A stretch of 64,000 nucleotides of DNA from Rehmannia glutinosa (lineage: Eukaryota > Streptophyta > Magnoliopsida > Lamiales > Orobanchaceae), in the NCBI GenBank assembly GCA_016081115.2, contig CM071925.1, positions 14,426,441 to 14,490,440 of the forward strand, read 5' to 3'. Shown here piece after piece: positions 1 to 10,231 of this stretch. The notes under the pieces were generated by a model that had not been told where the DNA came from, did not search any database, and saw only the letters and a program-made list of their open reading frames with translations. Within the stretch, counting starts at the first letter, position 1. Every line of letters starts with the position of its first letter. Both the position numbers and the translations under genes were made by a program.

Positions 1-1635
1 CATTGTATTAATTCAATCACGTCTTAATATTAAAAAGTAAATAACAAAATCAGTTACATCAATATACCGAAAGGAACAAATAGAGACACAAGAGAATAAT
101 GCAAAAATTCAAGTTAAAGTTTATGGTGGAGCTTAAAAATGTACAAAATTTTTAAAAAATGGGCAAAATGACCAAAACTCATATTTCTCGAGATTCACGA
201 ATGGAAGCAGAAAAGAAGAATGCAAGATAACTTAATACTTTTTTTCTATTTTTCTATTTTTTATTTTAAAATTAAAAAGTGATAGGACCAAAATACCCCT
301 ACTTTTTGTCAAAATTTGAGGGGGGGCCAGTGCCCCCCTTGGCCCATGAATGGCTTCGCCCCTGGATATGGTTGTGATTGTGCCAAAGCACTTTCAAACT
401 GCTAGTCTGCTAGGGTTTTCATTTGTCTAACTTGGAAATGACCATATTTAGTTTTTTTCTTTTTATGGTGACGGGAAAATACTTCAATTGCTGACATTTG
501 GATATACATTGGGTAAATCCTCAACTCAATGTGGGTAAATCCTCATACTTAATACAATAAGCATGCAAACCACGTCAACCAAAATATTAGTAGGGAAATC
601 AAACTCGTGACTCAATCACACCCCATTGGGCAATCTCATAGAGATTTTGTTGAGCCAAAGCCTAAGCGTTCACCCTCTTTATGATAGATATTTGTCTAAA
701 GAGCTCGTCTTTTAATAACTTACCAAATTACGTTTAACCTCATGAAAATTTCATATCCATACAACCATTTTATAATGTATATATAAAATTCAAACAAAAC
801 AAAAAAAAGGAATAAGTACCAAAACTAACCATGAATATTAGCTTAGTTACAAAAAACTCTAGTTATCCTTCAAAATCACAAATTTCTTTCGATGTATGTA
901 TTTACCTAACAAATATTCCCTTATTAAGGATGCATAGTCATAGAAGGTGTAATGTTTTGTAATTAAGATAAAAATAGATGCCAATCGAATATTTGCAAGT
1001 TTAAAAGATAATCTTTTTTTTGTAATTACGCTAACACTCATTGATATTTTTTGTAATATTAACCAAAAAAAAGAGAAAAGAATAAACCTTTATGCTTTTG
1101 AATCGTTGAATGGAAATTGACTTTCAAATTTTGATAGAAATTGATATTTAACTTTTAAATTTGATAAAAATAATTGTCAATGGAGTATTTGTAATTTTAA
1201 CTTTTAAAATTTGATAGAATTTGACTACTATTTATTAAAACGTTAAAAATAATTTATTTATAATTTATAAATAATTAAATTATAAATAATTAATTTTATA
1301 TTAATAACATTATTACTTTACAAAAATCTAAATGATCCAATACTTTTGGTTCTTTCAGAATGATAATTTCATCAAAAACAAAATTCGAGTCATTCTTGAC
1401 GATTGATAACAGCTAAATCCATTCGAAAGAGTTGAATGACTATTCTTCAATTTTGGTAATGAAAATACACATGTGAATGGATATTCACGTTACTATATTA
1501 TATTAATCATATGGATAACAACGGATTAAAGATTGGGGATTTAAGTCATTTGATCTCGGTTTGATTTTGCTTATATTCCACATTCAAACGTAAAGTATTG
1601 AAAGTGTTTATCATCACGAAAACTAATCATAGTGT
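1..1635. other. AT-rich flank, no gene
   Basis: This stretch has no convincing coding region; the only open frame is a short (60-codon) AT-rich one without recognisable motifs. It contains degenerate AT-rich repeats around 1080-1300 and a G/C-rich hairpin near 319-340, listed separately. The last five bases (1631-1635, AGTGT) are the left target-site duplication of the large copia element that follows. Confidence 0.6.
310..365. repeat. G/C hairpin, possible transposon end
   Basis: A run of G, a short loop CAGT and a run of C form a strong hairpin, followed by GGCTTCGCCCCTGG. Read on the minus strand this begins CCAGGGGCGAAGCC, which resembles the ends of some plant DNA transposons with G-rich termini (from memory, not searched). 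If so, the element extends left out of the window. The partner end and target duplication cannot be seen, so the class is open. Confidence 0.35.
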
Positions 1636-2243
1636 TGTTGATGAAATTAATCGGGTATGAACAAAACACTATATAATAATTAGAGGAAAACAAAAGATAC
1701 AAGGTTTTTTTGTAATACAACTTTGATGGAAATACAACAAGTTTAAGGCGTGTAAGACACTTTCCTTAAAGTGTTATTTACCCCCACTACTTGCTAACCG
1801 AGTATATGGCAAATTACTTCTAGGATACAATAGACTAATGAAACAACCAAATAGCAAGTTTTTGGATTGCTTCTGCAAGAGAAAAGAATGCTAAAAAATT
1901 AGTTAGTGTTGCCTTTGCTAACACTATTTATCTCATCTGTGGCATGCATCCGTTGATTCATGAATAGACACCAAATTAACCCCGTTTGAATTGCTACTTT
2001 TCAAAGAAATGAGATGACTTTTCCAATCAGTGCTTCTCCAACATGATGACTTGTAATCTTTCATTTGTATGTTGCGAGAAGTTGCGTCTTTTCCTCATTG
2101 CCACAGTTTTGTGATTTGAGCAACAAAATCCATTTTTTCTTTTGATGTTACTGCATTAATTAGAAGCTCAAATGAGTTTGACTCACTTTAGCTAGGCATT
2201 GTGAGTTTGACTCACTTTATTATATTACAAACTATTTTCAATA
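1636..2243 (-). repeat. Copia-1 3' LTR
   Basis: This 608-bp terminal repeat matches 34821-35500 along its whole length. It starts TGTTGATG and ends CAATA where the other copy ends CAACA, so one terminal base has changed. Since the element lies on the minus strand, this is the downstream LTR. It lacks the 76-bp internal duplication found in the right copy. Confidence 0.92.
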
Positions 2244-2256
2244 TTCCCCCACTTAG
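2244..2256 (-). promoter_or_regulatory. Copia-1 polypurine tract
   Basis: On the minus strand the bases directly before the 3' LTR read CTAAGTGGGGGAA, a purine-rich run in the position where plus-strand DNA synthesis is primed in LTR retrotransposons. Position and composition are seen; the role is inferred. Confidence 0.75.
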
Positions 2257-2842
2257 TTTGTAATATAATTTCAAACTAACATCATAGATATCATGCATAA
2301 GAAAAGTAACTTTCGTTTTAAACTTTTCTTTAGTGTAAATAATTCACAAATCTAAATTAAGTAATTGGTGGCCAGGTTGCTTAAACCAACACTCAAAAAT
2401 AGATTAGAAATATTTCACAAATGAACCATCAAGTGCATTCTTTTATTCACAAATACTTTTAGCACTATTACCGGCCATGTGCTCATCCTAGTTCATGATC
2501 ATACACAAAAGATCACCCAAAACTTTTCTTTGAAGCAAAGACCACTTCTTATGACCATATAGGTGGAAAGATTTCAAGTTTTATTTAATTTAACATAAAT
2601 AAAACACCAAGAAATAATTTCATTAAGAGTTTACTTCTCAACCTGCTCACTTAAGAGTAACAAATATGCATCTTATACTTGGAATGGTATACACTTAATC
2701 AGGTGCTCACAATTACTTAGTAACTTGTTTTTACCCTTTAAACCTTTCAATCTAGGAGTAGTACTAGAAGAAGGTTGAGTTACTATCACTAGTGATTATA
2801 GATCAGGGGTTTTAATCCCATTCTCGATGTTGTCGAATTCAC
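2257..2842. other. Copia-1 3' untranslated region
   Basis: AT-rich sequence between the RNase H remnant and the polypurine tract of Copia-1. I see no open frame or further structure in it. Confidence 0.5.
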
Positions 2843-3436
2843 CTAATCCCTAGCTAAAGGTTTGGTCAACGGATATGCCAAATTATTATAAGTTTTAACG
2901 AACACAATAGTAATAAATGCATGCCTTAGGCTTGTATGTCTGGATTTACCATTGTACACTTTATTTAATGTTCTAGACATAGTAGCCTCACTATCACAAT
3001 ATAAAGTTGTTGGTGGCATTGGACGAGGCCACAGATCTATATCAAGCAATAAATCTCTAAGCCATTATGCCTCCTTACAAGCTGATGATAAAGCAATAAA
3101 TTCAGCCTTCCATGGTGGAGTGTGTAATTACTGTTTGTTTCTTTGAAGTCCAAGAAACTACACCACCACAAAGCATAAACACCCAACCACTAGTAGGTTT
3201 TTGATCACTTATGCTAGTAATCCAACTAGGATCAAAATAACCTGCTAGTACATTTGGACAATTATTATAGTAGAGTCCTAAATCTTTAGTCTTTTTAAGA
3301 TATCCAAGAACTCTTGTCACAACTTTTTACTGATCCCTACCAGGATTTTTAGTATATCTGGCAAGTCTTCAAATAGAATATAAAATATCCAGCCTTGTAC
3401 AACTCATTGCATACATCAGACTTCCAATTACACTAG
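2843..3436 (-). pseudogene. Copia-1 RNase H and end of RT, broken
   Basis: Minus-strand frames encode the last part of a copia polyprotein. From right to left they give the stretch following the reverse transcriptase core (with YASVIGSLMYA around the 3441/4986 insertion point), then an RNase H with WTSKKQTVITHSTMEG and a C-terminal part with LYCDSEATMS. Stop codons and frame changes separate the parts, so this is a decayed copy. The usual catalytic acidic residues lie in a region with frame changes and cannot all be placed. The frame is cut at 3437-3441 by insertion of the small LTR element. Confidence 0.85.
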
Positions 3437-3441
3437 CATAC

Positions 3442-3758
3442 TGATGCAGACGGAAGCACAAATAAACGAGCAACGAACAAAAGCAATACGAAACTTCCCG
3501 AAGAAACATAAATTGCAATGAAAAGAGAATAAATCTCAAACTTAATAATAATTCAATCTCCCTAAAAATAATAAAATAGCAAGTATTTATAGGATTAAAA
3601 TTCTAGCACAATAAAACTCCTAACTTAACTAGAAAACTTAAAAGATAAACTAAATAGAATCCTAAACATATAAATCACTTCCTAAAATATAATATAAGAT
3701 ATTCTAAAATCTTAAAAGATAATAAAACACGATATCATATCTATCAATATCTCCATCA
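3442..3758 (-). repeat. 3' LTR of small LTR element
   Basis: A 317-bp direct repeat, TGATG to CATCA, about 96% identical by hand count to 4662-4980. It is the downstream copy for a minus-strand element. Confidence 0.88.
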
Positions 3759-3780
3759 TTCTCTCTGGGGTCGAAACGAT

Positions 3781-4053
3781 TCATCCTCGAATCGGAAGGG
3801 AGAGCGAAGAATTGTCAAACCATGGAGGAGCGCGGGGAAGACGAAATGGAAAAATAAGATGAATACCAATATGTTTTTGAACTGGATCAAAAACAAAATA
3901 ACCCCACTTGAGTTCTAGAAAACCATCAATCATTATCTTGTAGGCTTCAATACCATTATAGGATGACATGCGACTCTGCGAATTATATGTTCCATTAATG
4001 CGGACACCAACAAACGTCTTCTCCGATCTTGCCAATTCTGTCAAAGAAGACAT
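3781..4053 (-). CDS. Small ORF in non-autonomous element
   Basis: A 90-codon minus-strand frame that overlaps the end of the upstream frame (4041-4538) by a few bases and ends just before the polypurine tract. Near its C-terminus is a Pro- and aromatic-rich stretch (PRAPPWFDNSSLSLPIRG). Similar wording occurs in the spacer of some plant retroelements, in my recollection; no enzyme motif is visible. It may be a remnant of the 3' end of an autonomous parent rather than a working protein. Confidence 0.4.
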   Translation of the reverse strand: MSSLTELARSEKTFVGVRINGTYNSQSRMSSYNGIEAYKIMIDGFLELKWGYFVFDPVQKHIGIHLIFPFRLPRAPPWFDNSSLSLPIRG

Positions 4054-4538
4054 TTTTTTATCCTTATGATAAGAGAGTAAAATTGTTGGAGGGGTGAGAC
4101 ATCAACAATATCTTCGATCTCTGGTGGAGAAAGATAATATACACTTCCCATCAACGAATCAATATCCTCAATTTTTTTATCGAAAATTGAGGGGTCGTCA
4201 TAACCACTATATTCGTCTTCATCGAAAATTGATGGGTCATCATAACTGCGATCTTCCTTGTCAAAAATTGGTGGGCTATCATAGCCACCATTATCCTCGT
4301 CAAATTGCAGAGGGTTTTCATAGCCAATCTCTGGAACAATGTCTTCATCTTCCTCATCAAAAATTGGTGGTCTATCATATCCACCATCTTCAATGTAACT
4401 TGAGCATAAAACATCCATGTCCATGGAATAGGTTTCCAATGGGGTGGACTGGATGAGCATAATATCACAGGCAAACTCACAACCATCAAGAAATCGTTTT
4501 TCAACAAGTCTCTTGATTTCTTGAAATTGAATGCGCAC
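4041..4538 (-). CDS. Acidic repeat ORF of non-autonomous element
   Basis: A 165-codon intact minus-strand frame filling most of the interior of the 1.5-kb element. It has at least four copies of a short acidic motif around GGYDxPPIFDEED (residues about 70-130), giving a strongly acidic, Tyr/Asp/Pro-rich middle; the N-terminus (QFQEIKRLVEKRF) is basic and may be helical. There is no gag zinc knuckle, protease or polymerase motif. It is not recognised as a known family. The repeats also show in the DNA as a roughly 40-50 bp degenerate tandem array. It could be a protein retained by a non-autonomous family, or a leftover of a parental polyprotein. Confidence 0.5.
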   Translation of the reverse strand: MRIQFQEIKRLVEKRFLDGCEFACDIMLIQSTPLETYSMDMDVLCSSYIEDGGYDRPPIFDEEDEDIVPEIGYENPLQFDEDNGGYDSPPIFDKEDRSYDDPSIFDEDEYSGYDDPSIFDKKIEDIDSLMGSVYYLSPPEIEDIVDVSPLQQFYSLIIRIKKCLL

Positions 4539-4646
4539 GACATGGAATTATTTTGTCAGCAAGTCAATCTGCTGACGGATCTGCACGGTGTCGTTCATGC
4601 GTTGTGGATTCGATCTGGACAACATGGTTCAAGGAGCGTAGACTGG

Positions 4647-4660
4647 TCTCTGAATACCAA
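4647..4660 (-). promoter_or_regulatory. Primer binding site, Met-tRNA type
   Basis: On the minus strand the bases directly inside the right LTR read TTGGTATTCAGAGA, close to the TGGTATCAGAGC complement of initiator Met tRNA with one extra base. This sets the element on the minus strand. Confidence 0.7.
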
Positions 4661-4661
4661 C

Positions 4662-4980
4662 TGATGCAGACGGAAGCACAAATAAATGAGCAACGAACAA
4701 AAACAATATGAAACTTCGCGAAGAAACGTAAATTGCAATGAAAAGAGAATAAATCTCAAACTTAATAATAATCCAATCTCCCTAAAAATAATAAAATAGC
4801 AAGTATTTATAAGATTAAAATCCTAGTACAATAAAACTCCTAACTTGACTAGAAAACTTAAAAGATAAATTAAATAGAATCATAAACATATAAATCACTT
4901 CCTAAAATATAATATAAGGTATTCTAAAATCTTAAAAGATAATAAAACACGATATCATATCTTTATCAATATCTCCATCA
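4662..4980 (-). repeat. 5' LTR of small LTR element
   Basis: A 319-bp direct repeat of 3442-3758 that adjoins the primer binding site. It is followed directly by the right copy of the CATAC target duplication. Confidence 0.88.
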
Positions 4981-5006
4981 CATACTCGAGCTGAGCTATT
5001 GGATAG

Positions 5007-6713
5007 TGATAAGTGTCATTTTGTGCATATTTTGTGCTATTAATTCAATAGTTTTGAATTGTTTTGTTAGAAAAATCATAATTTCTCAAGTATTTCTGTA
5101 GCATTTTATCGCGGGATGTGTTTAACATTATAGGTGGAGCAACTTGGAGCAATTTGAAGCCAACATCAAGTGTAAAAAGGCAAGAAAATCACTCAACATA
5201 ACTTGGGGGTGTCAAGTAACATGGCCATGCTCAAAAAGAAGGAAATAAAATGAAGAAAAATTGGAAAAAAGGGTCCAAAACGGCCTAACCGTGTCACCGA
5301 ACATGGCCATGTTGAAGGGAATCAAAAGAGGAGAAAACTCGCACAAAATAGAGTCTGACACGGCCAGGCCGTGTCACACAACACGGTCGTGTCCGGTCAT
5401 TTCCTAAACTCCCAGAGCAGCACGACCTGGCCGTGCTGCCCAAAACGGTCGTGTTAAGGGTACTTTCAGACACCTTTCCATGCGGAATTTAGGGAAACTT
5501 CACCAACCAAGCCCTTTTGACCACTTTTGTACACTTTTAACACCCTATTTTGCTGAAACATGTCTCCATGTTCCCTCCATCATCACTTGAATACAAGAAT
5601 TCACCAACCAACAATGAAAGTGGGGGCTAATTGTTTAACAAAAGATAGTACTATCAATGTATTATTGTAAAAAAAATGTTGCCTATAAAAGCCAAGGGTT
5701 GAAGTTGGGAGAGGTATTCATTAGATACTCAGGAAATATTCATTGTATTCATTTCATTAAATAGAATTGGGATCAAGGGTTCTTGGAGGAGAAAGCTTGG
5801 GGCAATATTGGAGAAGAAGGCTTGGAGCAACATCATCAATCAAGGAAGAAGTCCATTGAGGTTTTGAGAAAGATAAGTACACCATGTCTACAATACTTAA
5901 ATCTTCTTGTGTAATTTACTCTTTTGTCAAAATCACGAGTAGCTAAAATCTTAGTGTTTGAGTGTAATGAACTCTAGAATGGATTTGTGATTGAGGTTTG
6001 TATGTTTTTAATAAAATTCTCATGTCTTGTGTTATTCACTTATTTCATGCTTATCTCATTCGAGTTAATATTTTTGGTATATTAATTTGATTTCTTTTCT
6101 TCATCGGGTAATCGAAAGATTTATGGTGAAAAAGAAATTGTATAAGTGAAAAGAGTTGCATGCAATCCTAGATATAGACGACATTAATCTTCCGGATTAG
6201 GTCAAACCTAATATGGGAATTCATAAATCGTTATAATGCAATCTTGGGGTTTTAACTAGAAAGAGATTTCAGATTAATCAACTTGAGATTAGGAGTTTTT
6301 CGCCTTGAGAAAGGGATTAACTTAAATCGGGAATTTCTACGGTCCACATAACATGAGATTTTATTAAAAGAGGTTGGTTTTTGCTTAAGGGCTTATGATT
6401 GGATTTTTATCTTATTGAATCACAAAAACATTCTAGAGGGATTTACATTCAAACATATTTCTATCTCTTGATTTCTCATTCTACAATCTACTTTTATTTG
6501 ATTTATTGTAAGTTGCGATTATTTTAAATTCTCTATTTTTCATTTTCCATTTTAACAAACCAAACTCTGAAAATTGCTAGATTAGATAACAAAAAGACGG
6601 TAATTATTAGTACTTACAATCCTCGTGGGAATGACACTCGGTACTCAATAATCTATACTACAAAACGATAGGTGCACTTGCCTACGGTTTTAAAGGTAGG
6701 TTTTGAGCCATCA
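5007..6713 (+). repeat. Athila-A 5' LTR
   Basis: 1707 bp, TGATAAG to CCATCA. It contains a GC-rich palindrome cluster in its first third (about 5280-5465), including a perfect 19-base palindrome at 5357-5375, and a TATA box at 5684-5691. Compared with the 3' LTR it lacks about 42 bp of palindromic sequence and has a 10-bp tandem duplication near 5140. Confidence 0.93.
5684..5691 (+). promoter_or_regulatory. LTR TATA box
   Basis: TATAAAAG follows a run of A and precedes the sequence GCCAAGGGTTGAAG. The same TATAAAAG-GCCAAG context recurs in the Athila-B 5' LTR (10998), the Athila-A 3' LTR (28258) and, on the minus strand, the third Athila LTR (62660-62667), so it is likely the core promoter of the family. 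Confidence 0.65.
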
Positions 6714-6719
6714 AGTTTG

Positions 6720-6737
6720 TGGCGCCGTTGCCGGGGA
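6720..6737 (+). promoter_or_regulatory. Primer binding site, tRNA-Asp
   Basis: TGGCGCCGTTGCCGGGGA, 18 bases, six bases past the LTR end. It is the complement of the 3' end of plant tRNA-Asp including CCA, the usual primer for Athila elements. Confidence 0.88.
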
Positions 6738-6859
6738 TTGTAATATTAAGAACACCTTATTTTTGTTAATTTAATCATTTTTTTATTTCATCATTTGTCT
6801 TTCTAGGTATCTATCTTTGTAGGTCTTGGATTATACTTATCCTCCTTATTTACCGATGC

Positions 6860-8109
6860 ATGCCTACTCGTCAATTTTGGAAGTCGAGACCGCCTGGGTA
6901 GAAAACACGAGAGGAAAGTATTAGTACGGACTCACGAGGAGGATACTAACGAAAGCAAGGATCTCGATATGGTGATGAACAAATAAGAACCATGTACGAC
7001 TACGCCAAGCCATCTATGGACGGTACATCGCCTAGTATCGTAAGACCATTTAAGCAGACCAATAATTTCAAATCAAACCGAATGTCATTCAAATGGTGCA
7101 ACAATTTGTTCAATTTGACGGCTCACCGGACGAAGATCCAAATAATCATATCGCGAATTTCCTCGAAATTTGCAATACTTTCAAAATAAATGGAGTCTTC
7201 GACGATGCCATCCGTTTACGCTTGTTCCCATTTACTCTTCGGGGACGGGCTAAACAATGGCTAAACACTTTACCGAAGGGAACAATCACAACATGGAGCA
7301 TTATGGCGGAAAAATTCCTTCTAAAGTATTTTCCACCCGCTAAAACCGCACGATTGAGGAATGAGATCTCTTCATTCACTCAAGAGGACGATGAGACCTT
7401 GTACGACACTTGGGAGAGATTCAAAGAATTGCTGCGAAAATGCCCACATCATGGTCTCCCCATGTGGATGCAAGTCCAAACATTTTACAATGGGTTGCTC
7501 TCATCGACAAGGCAGATGATTGATGCGGCGGCGGGGGGGACATTGAACAATAAAACACCCGAAGCCGCCCAAGATCTCATAGAAAGAATGGCCATGAATG
7601 GCTATCAATGGCAATCCGTACGAGGAAAAACCAATAGGGCAGTGGGAGTATACAATGCGGACGCGGTGGTTACACTAGCCGCACAGGTCGAAGCTCTGAC
7701 TCAAAAAATTGACGGGTTGGCAGCTCCAAAACCACCACCACAACAAGCCTTCTCATGCGAAACATGTGGAGGATCGCACAACCACCAAGATTGCCCTCAT
7801 GTGATACCACCGCATGAACAAGTGGATTATCTAGGTAATCAATCTCGACCTTTTCAAAATAATCCTTTTAGTAACAATTATAATCCAGGTTGGCGTCAGC
7901 ACCCGAACTTTAGTTGGGGCAATCAAGGCCAACAGAAGCCTAATCCGAACGCGCTCCCCAATTCATCTGCACCTCCCGTTTTCCAGCCACGAAAACCAAG
8001 TTTAGAGGACTTATTGTCTAAATTCGTCCAAACTACGGAAACCCATTTCACGGCTACCGAAACATTCTTAAGGAACCAAGAAGCATCCATTCGCAACTTG
8101 GAAAATTAA
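6860..8109 (+). pseudogene. Athila-A gag, interrupted
   Basis: The capsid-type gag protein of Athila-A. The likely start is the ATG at 6860, which matches the gag start of Athila-B; frame errors occur before 7093, after which a clean frame runs to 8109. Residues about 30-125 of that frame fit the retrotransposon gag domain (FTLRGRAKQWL, WERFKELLRKCPHHGL). A variant zinc knuckle with Cys222, Cys225, a His and Cys234 lies at 7756-7794. A Gln/Asn/Pro-rich stretch follows. The frame ends at a TAA (8107-8109) where Athila-B has a Gln codon (CAA), so this is a premature stop inside gag. The product would form virus-like particles in the cytoplasm and bind element RNA. Confidence 0.85.
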
Positions 8110-8127
8110 ATTAGCCAAATTGCCAAA

Positions 8128-9228
8128 ATGGTCTCTGAAAGGCCGCAAGGGAGCTTACCTAGCAATACCGAACCGAATCCAAGAGAACAGGTAAAAGCAA
8201 CCACTCTAAGGAGTGGAACAAAGCTAGATGAGGTACAGATGCCGGAGGACGAGCCAACCTCCATACAACAGAAAGATGAACAAGTACTCAAGGAAACGAA
8301 GAAAATGGTACCGGAATTCCAACCACATATCCCGTATCCAAGCCGATTGCGTAAAGACAAACATGACGACCAATTCGGTAAGTTATTGGATTTGTTTAAA
8401 CAATTACACATCAATATTCCTTTTGTTGAAGCCCTTTCACAGATGCCAAAATATGCCAAGTTCCTCAAAGATCTCCTTTCAAATAAGAAAAAGCTTGAAG
8501 AAATATCCATGGTGCAATTAAATGAGGAATGCTCGGCAATTTTACAAAACAAGTTACCTCAGAAAATCAAAGACCCAGGGAGTTTCACTATTCCTTGTCA
8601 TGTCGGTAATTTGACTGTTGATCGGGAATTGACCGATCTAGGGGCTAGCATTAATTTGATGCCTTATGATTTATTCAAGCAAGTGGGTCTAGGGGAGCCA
8701 AAACCAACTAGGACGAGCTTGCAATTAGCTGACAGGTCCATTAAATATCCTAGAGGCATTGTTGAAGATGTTTTGGTCAAAGTCGATAAGTTTATATTCC
8801 CTGTCGATTTTGTAATTCTTGATATGTATACAGATGTCGAAGTCCCCTTGATCCTAGGGCATCCATTTTTAGCTACTGCTAAGGTAATCATTGACGTGCA
8901 TGATGGAAAACTAATTTTACGAGTCGAAGATGAACAAGTCATTTTTAAAATCGCTACATCAATGAAAAATACGATAGATAAAGATGACTCTTGTTTTGCT
9001 ATTGATCTTATCGATATGGAGATAACAAATTCCTTACCAAGCATGATTTCTAACGAATTCTTGGAGACTTGTATTGTTCAAAGTGCAGGTATAGTGGAGG
9101 AAAATGCACCAACAGAACGACAGAAAAAGTTCAAAAAAATTGAAAATTCTCAGGTGGGGCATAACAAACCATCCATTGAGGATCCATCACTGTTGGAGCT
9201 GAAAGAGCTACCCGAACACTTGGAGTAA
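8128..9228 (+). pseudogene. Athila-A gag C-terminus and protease
   Basis: A 366-codon open frame in the same polyprotein. The first half is the C-terminal linker of gag (Pro/Glu/Lys-rich). The second half is a retropepsin-type aspartic protease: the active-site motif DLGAS is at 8635-8649 (residues about 170-174) and the later hydrophobic ILGHPFLATA stretch fits the protease fold. The enzyme would cut the gag-pol polyprotein. The frame ends at a TAA (9226-9228) where Athila-B has a Tyr codon, another premature stop. The ATG at 8128 is only the first Met after the previous stop, not a real start. Confidence 0.82.
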
Positions 9229-10231
9229 GCATTTTTGGCCGATAATTCCAAACTTCCCGTAATTATTTCCTCCAATTTATCCTCACATCAAAAAGATAGA
9301 TTGTTGGAAATATTACGGGAACACAAAAAGGCCATCGCTTGGAAAATCTCCGACATTCGAGGGATCAATCCTTCCTTTTACACTCATAAGATTCTGATGG
9401 AGTAAAATTTCAAGCCGGTTGTCCTACCTCGGCCGCTAAATCCAAACATGAAAGAGGTAGTTAAGGCAGAGGTAATCAAACTACTAAATGCTTTGGGCTC
9501 ATCTATCCAATCTCGACAAAGAATTGGGTAAGTCCATTTCAAGTGGTCCCAAAGAAAGGTGGGATGACGGTGGTACCAAATGAAAGGAATGAACTTATTC
9601 CGATCATGAACGAATAACAGGTTGGCGGGTTTGGATCGATTACCGACGGCTTAATGATGCTACTCGCAAGGACCATTTTCCCTTACCTTTTATTGATCAA
9701 ATGCTTGAACATTTATCTGGTCACCTCTATTATTGCTTCCTTGATGGCATGTCAGGTTATTTTCAGATTCCGATAGCACCGGAGGACCAAGAGAAAACCA
9801 CTTTCACTTGTCCCTACGGTACTTTCGCCTATCGACGCATGCCTTTTGGGTTGTGCAACGCACCGGCGACTTTTCAACGTTGTATACTTGCCATCTTCGA
9901 CGAGCTTGTAGAAGAAATCATGGAAGTCTTCATGGATGACTTCTTGGTTTTTGGGGATTCCTTTGATCTTTGTCTTGCAAATCTTAAAAAAGTCCTTGTT
10001 CGTTGCGAAGAGACTAACCTGGTACTTAACTGGGAAAAATGCCACTTCATGGTACAATAAGGAATTGTTTTGGGGCATAAAATTTCTTGCAGGGGAATTG
10101 AAGTTGACAAGGCGAAGGTTGAGACAATTTCCAAATTACCTCCACCCACCACGGTGAAGGCAATCCGAAGCTTTTTGGGGCACGTCGGGTTCTATAGGCG
10201 ATTCATCAAAGATTTTTCAAAAATTGCCCGG
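9229..10231 (+). pseudogene. Athila-A reverse transcriptase, first part
   Basis: Frames encode the RT palm and fingers, with the conserved DGMSGYFQI and MPFGLCNAPATFQR motifs and the catalytic FMDDF box at 9929-9943 (variant of YxDD, usual in this group). A stop at 10058-10060 (TAA for a Glu or Gln codon) separates it from the RT connection and FLGHxGFYRRFI stretch at 10061-10231. Two frameshifts lie in 9400-9660. The frame is cut at 10231 by Athila-B and goes on at 22266. Confidence 0.85.

Larger units (their letters stand above)
3442..4980 (-). mobile_element. Small non-autonomous LTR retrotransposon
   Basis: A 1539-bp element with direct repeats of 317 and 319 bp at its ends, both starting TGATGCAGACGG and ending CTCCATCA, and flanked by the 5-bp duplication CATAC (3437-3441 and 4981-4985). 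On the minus strand a primer site like that for initiator Met tRNA adjoins the right LTR, and a purine run (CCCCAGAGAGAA) adjoins the left LTR, fixing the orientation. It has no gag-pol; its 903-bp interior carries two short overlapping minus-strand frames. Size and structure suit a TRIM-like or small LARD-like element. By hand count the two LTRs differ at about 13 positions plus one 2-bp indel, so it is not very recent. Confidence 0.88.

Noticed and set aside
4094..4456. A 120-codon plus-strand frame inside the small LTR element
   Set aside because: Its His/Gln-rich pattern is the antisense of the GGYDxPPIFDEED repeats; the primer site and polypurine run place the element on the minus strand.
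5280..5465. Reading the GC palindrome clusters as a CRISPR-like array
   Set aside because: Units are irregularly spaced palindromes without unique spacers of fixed length, in plant LTRs, with no associated genes.
7093..7379. Minus-strand frames opposite gag and RT of the Athila copies (for example 7146-7379, 9752-10078)
   Set aside because: They are reverse shadows of well-supported plus-strand domains.
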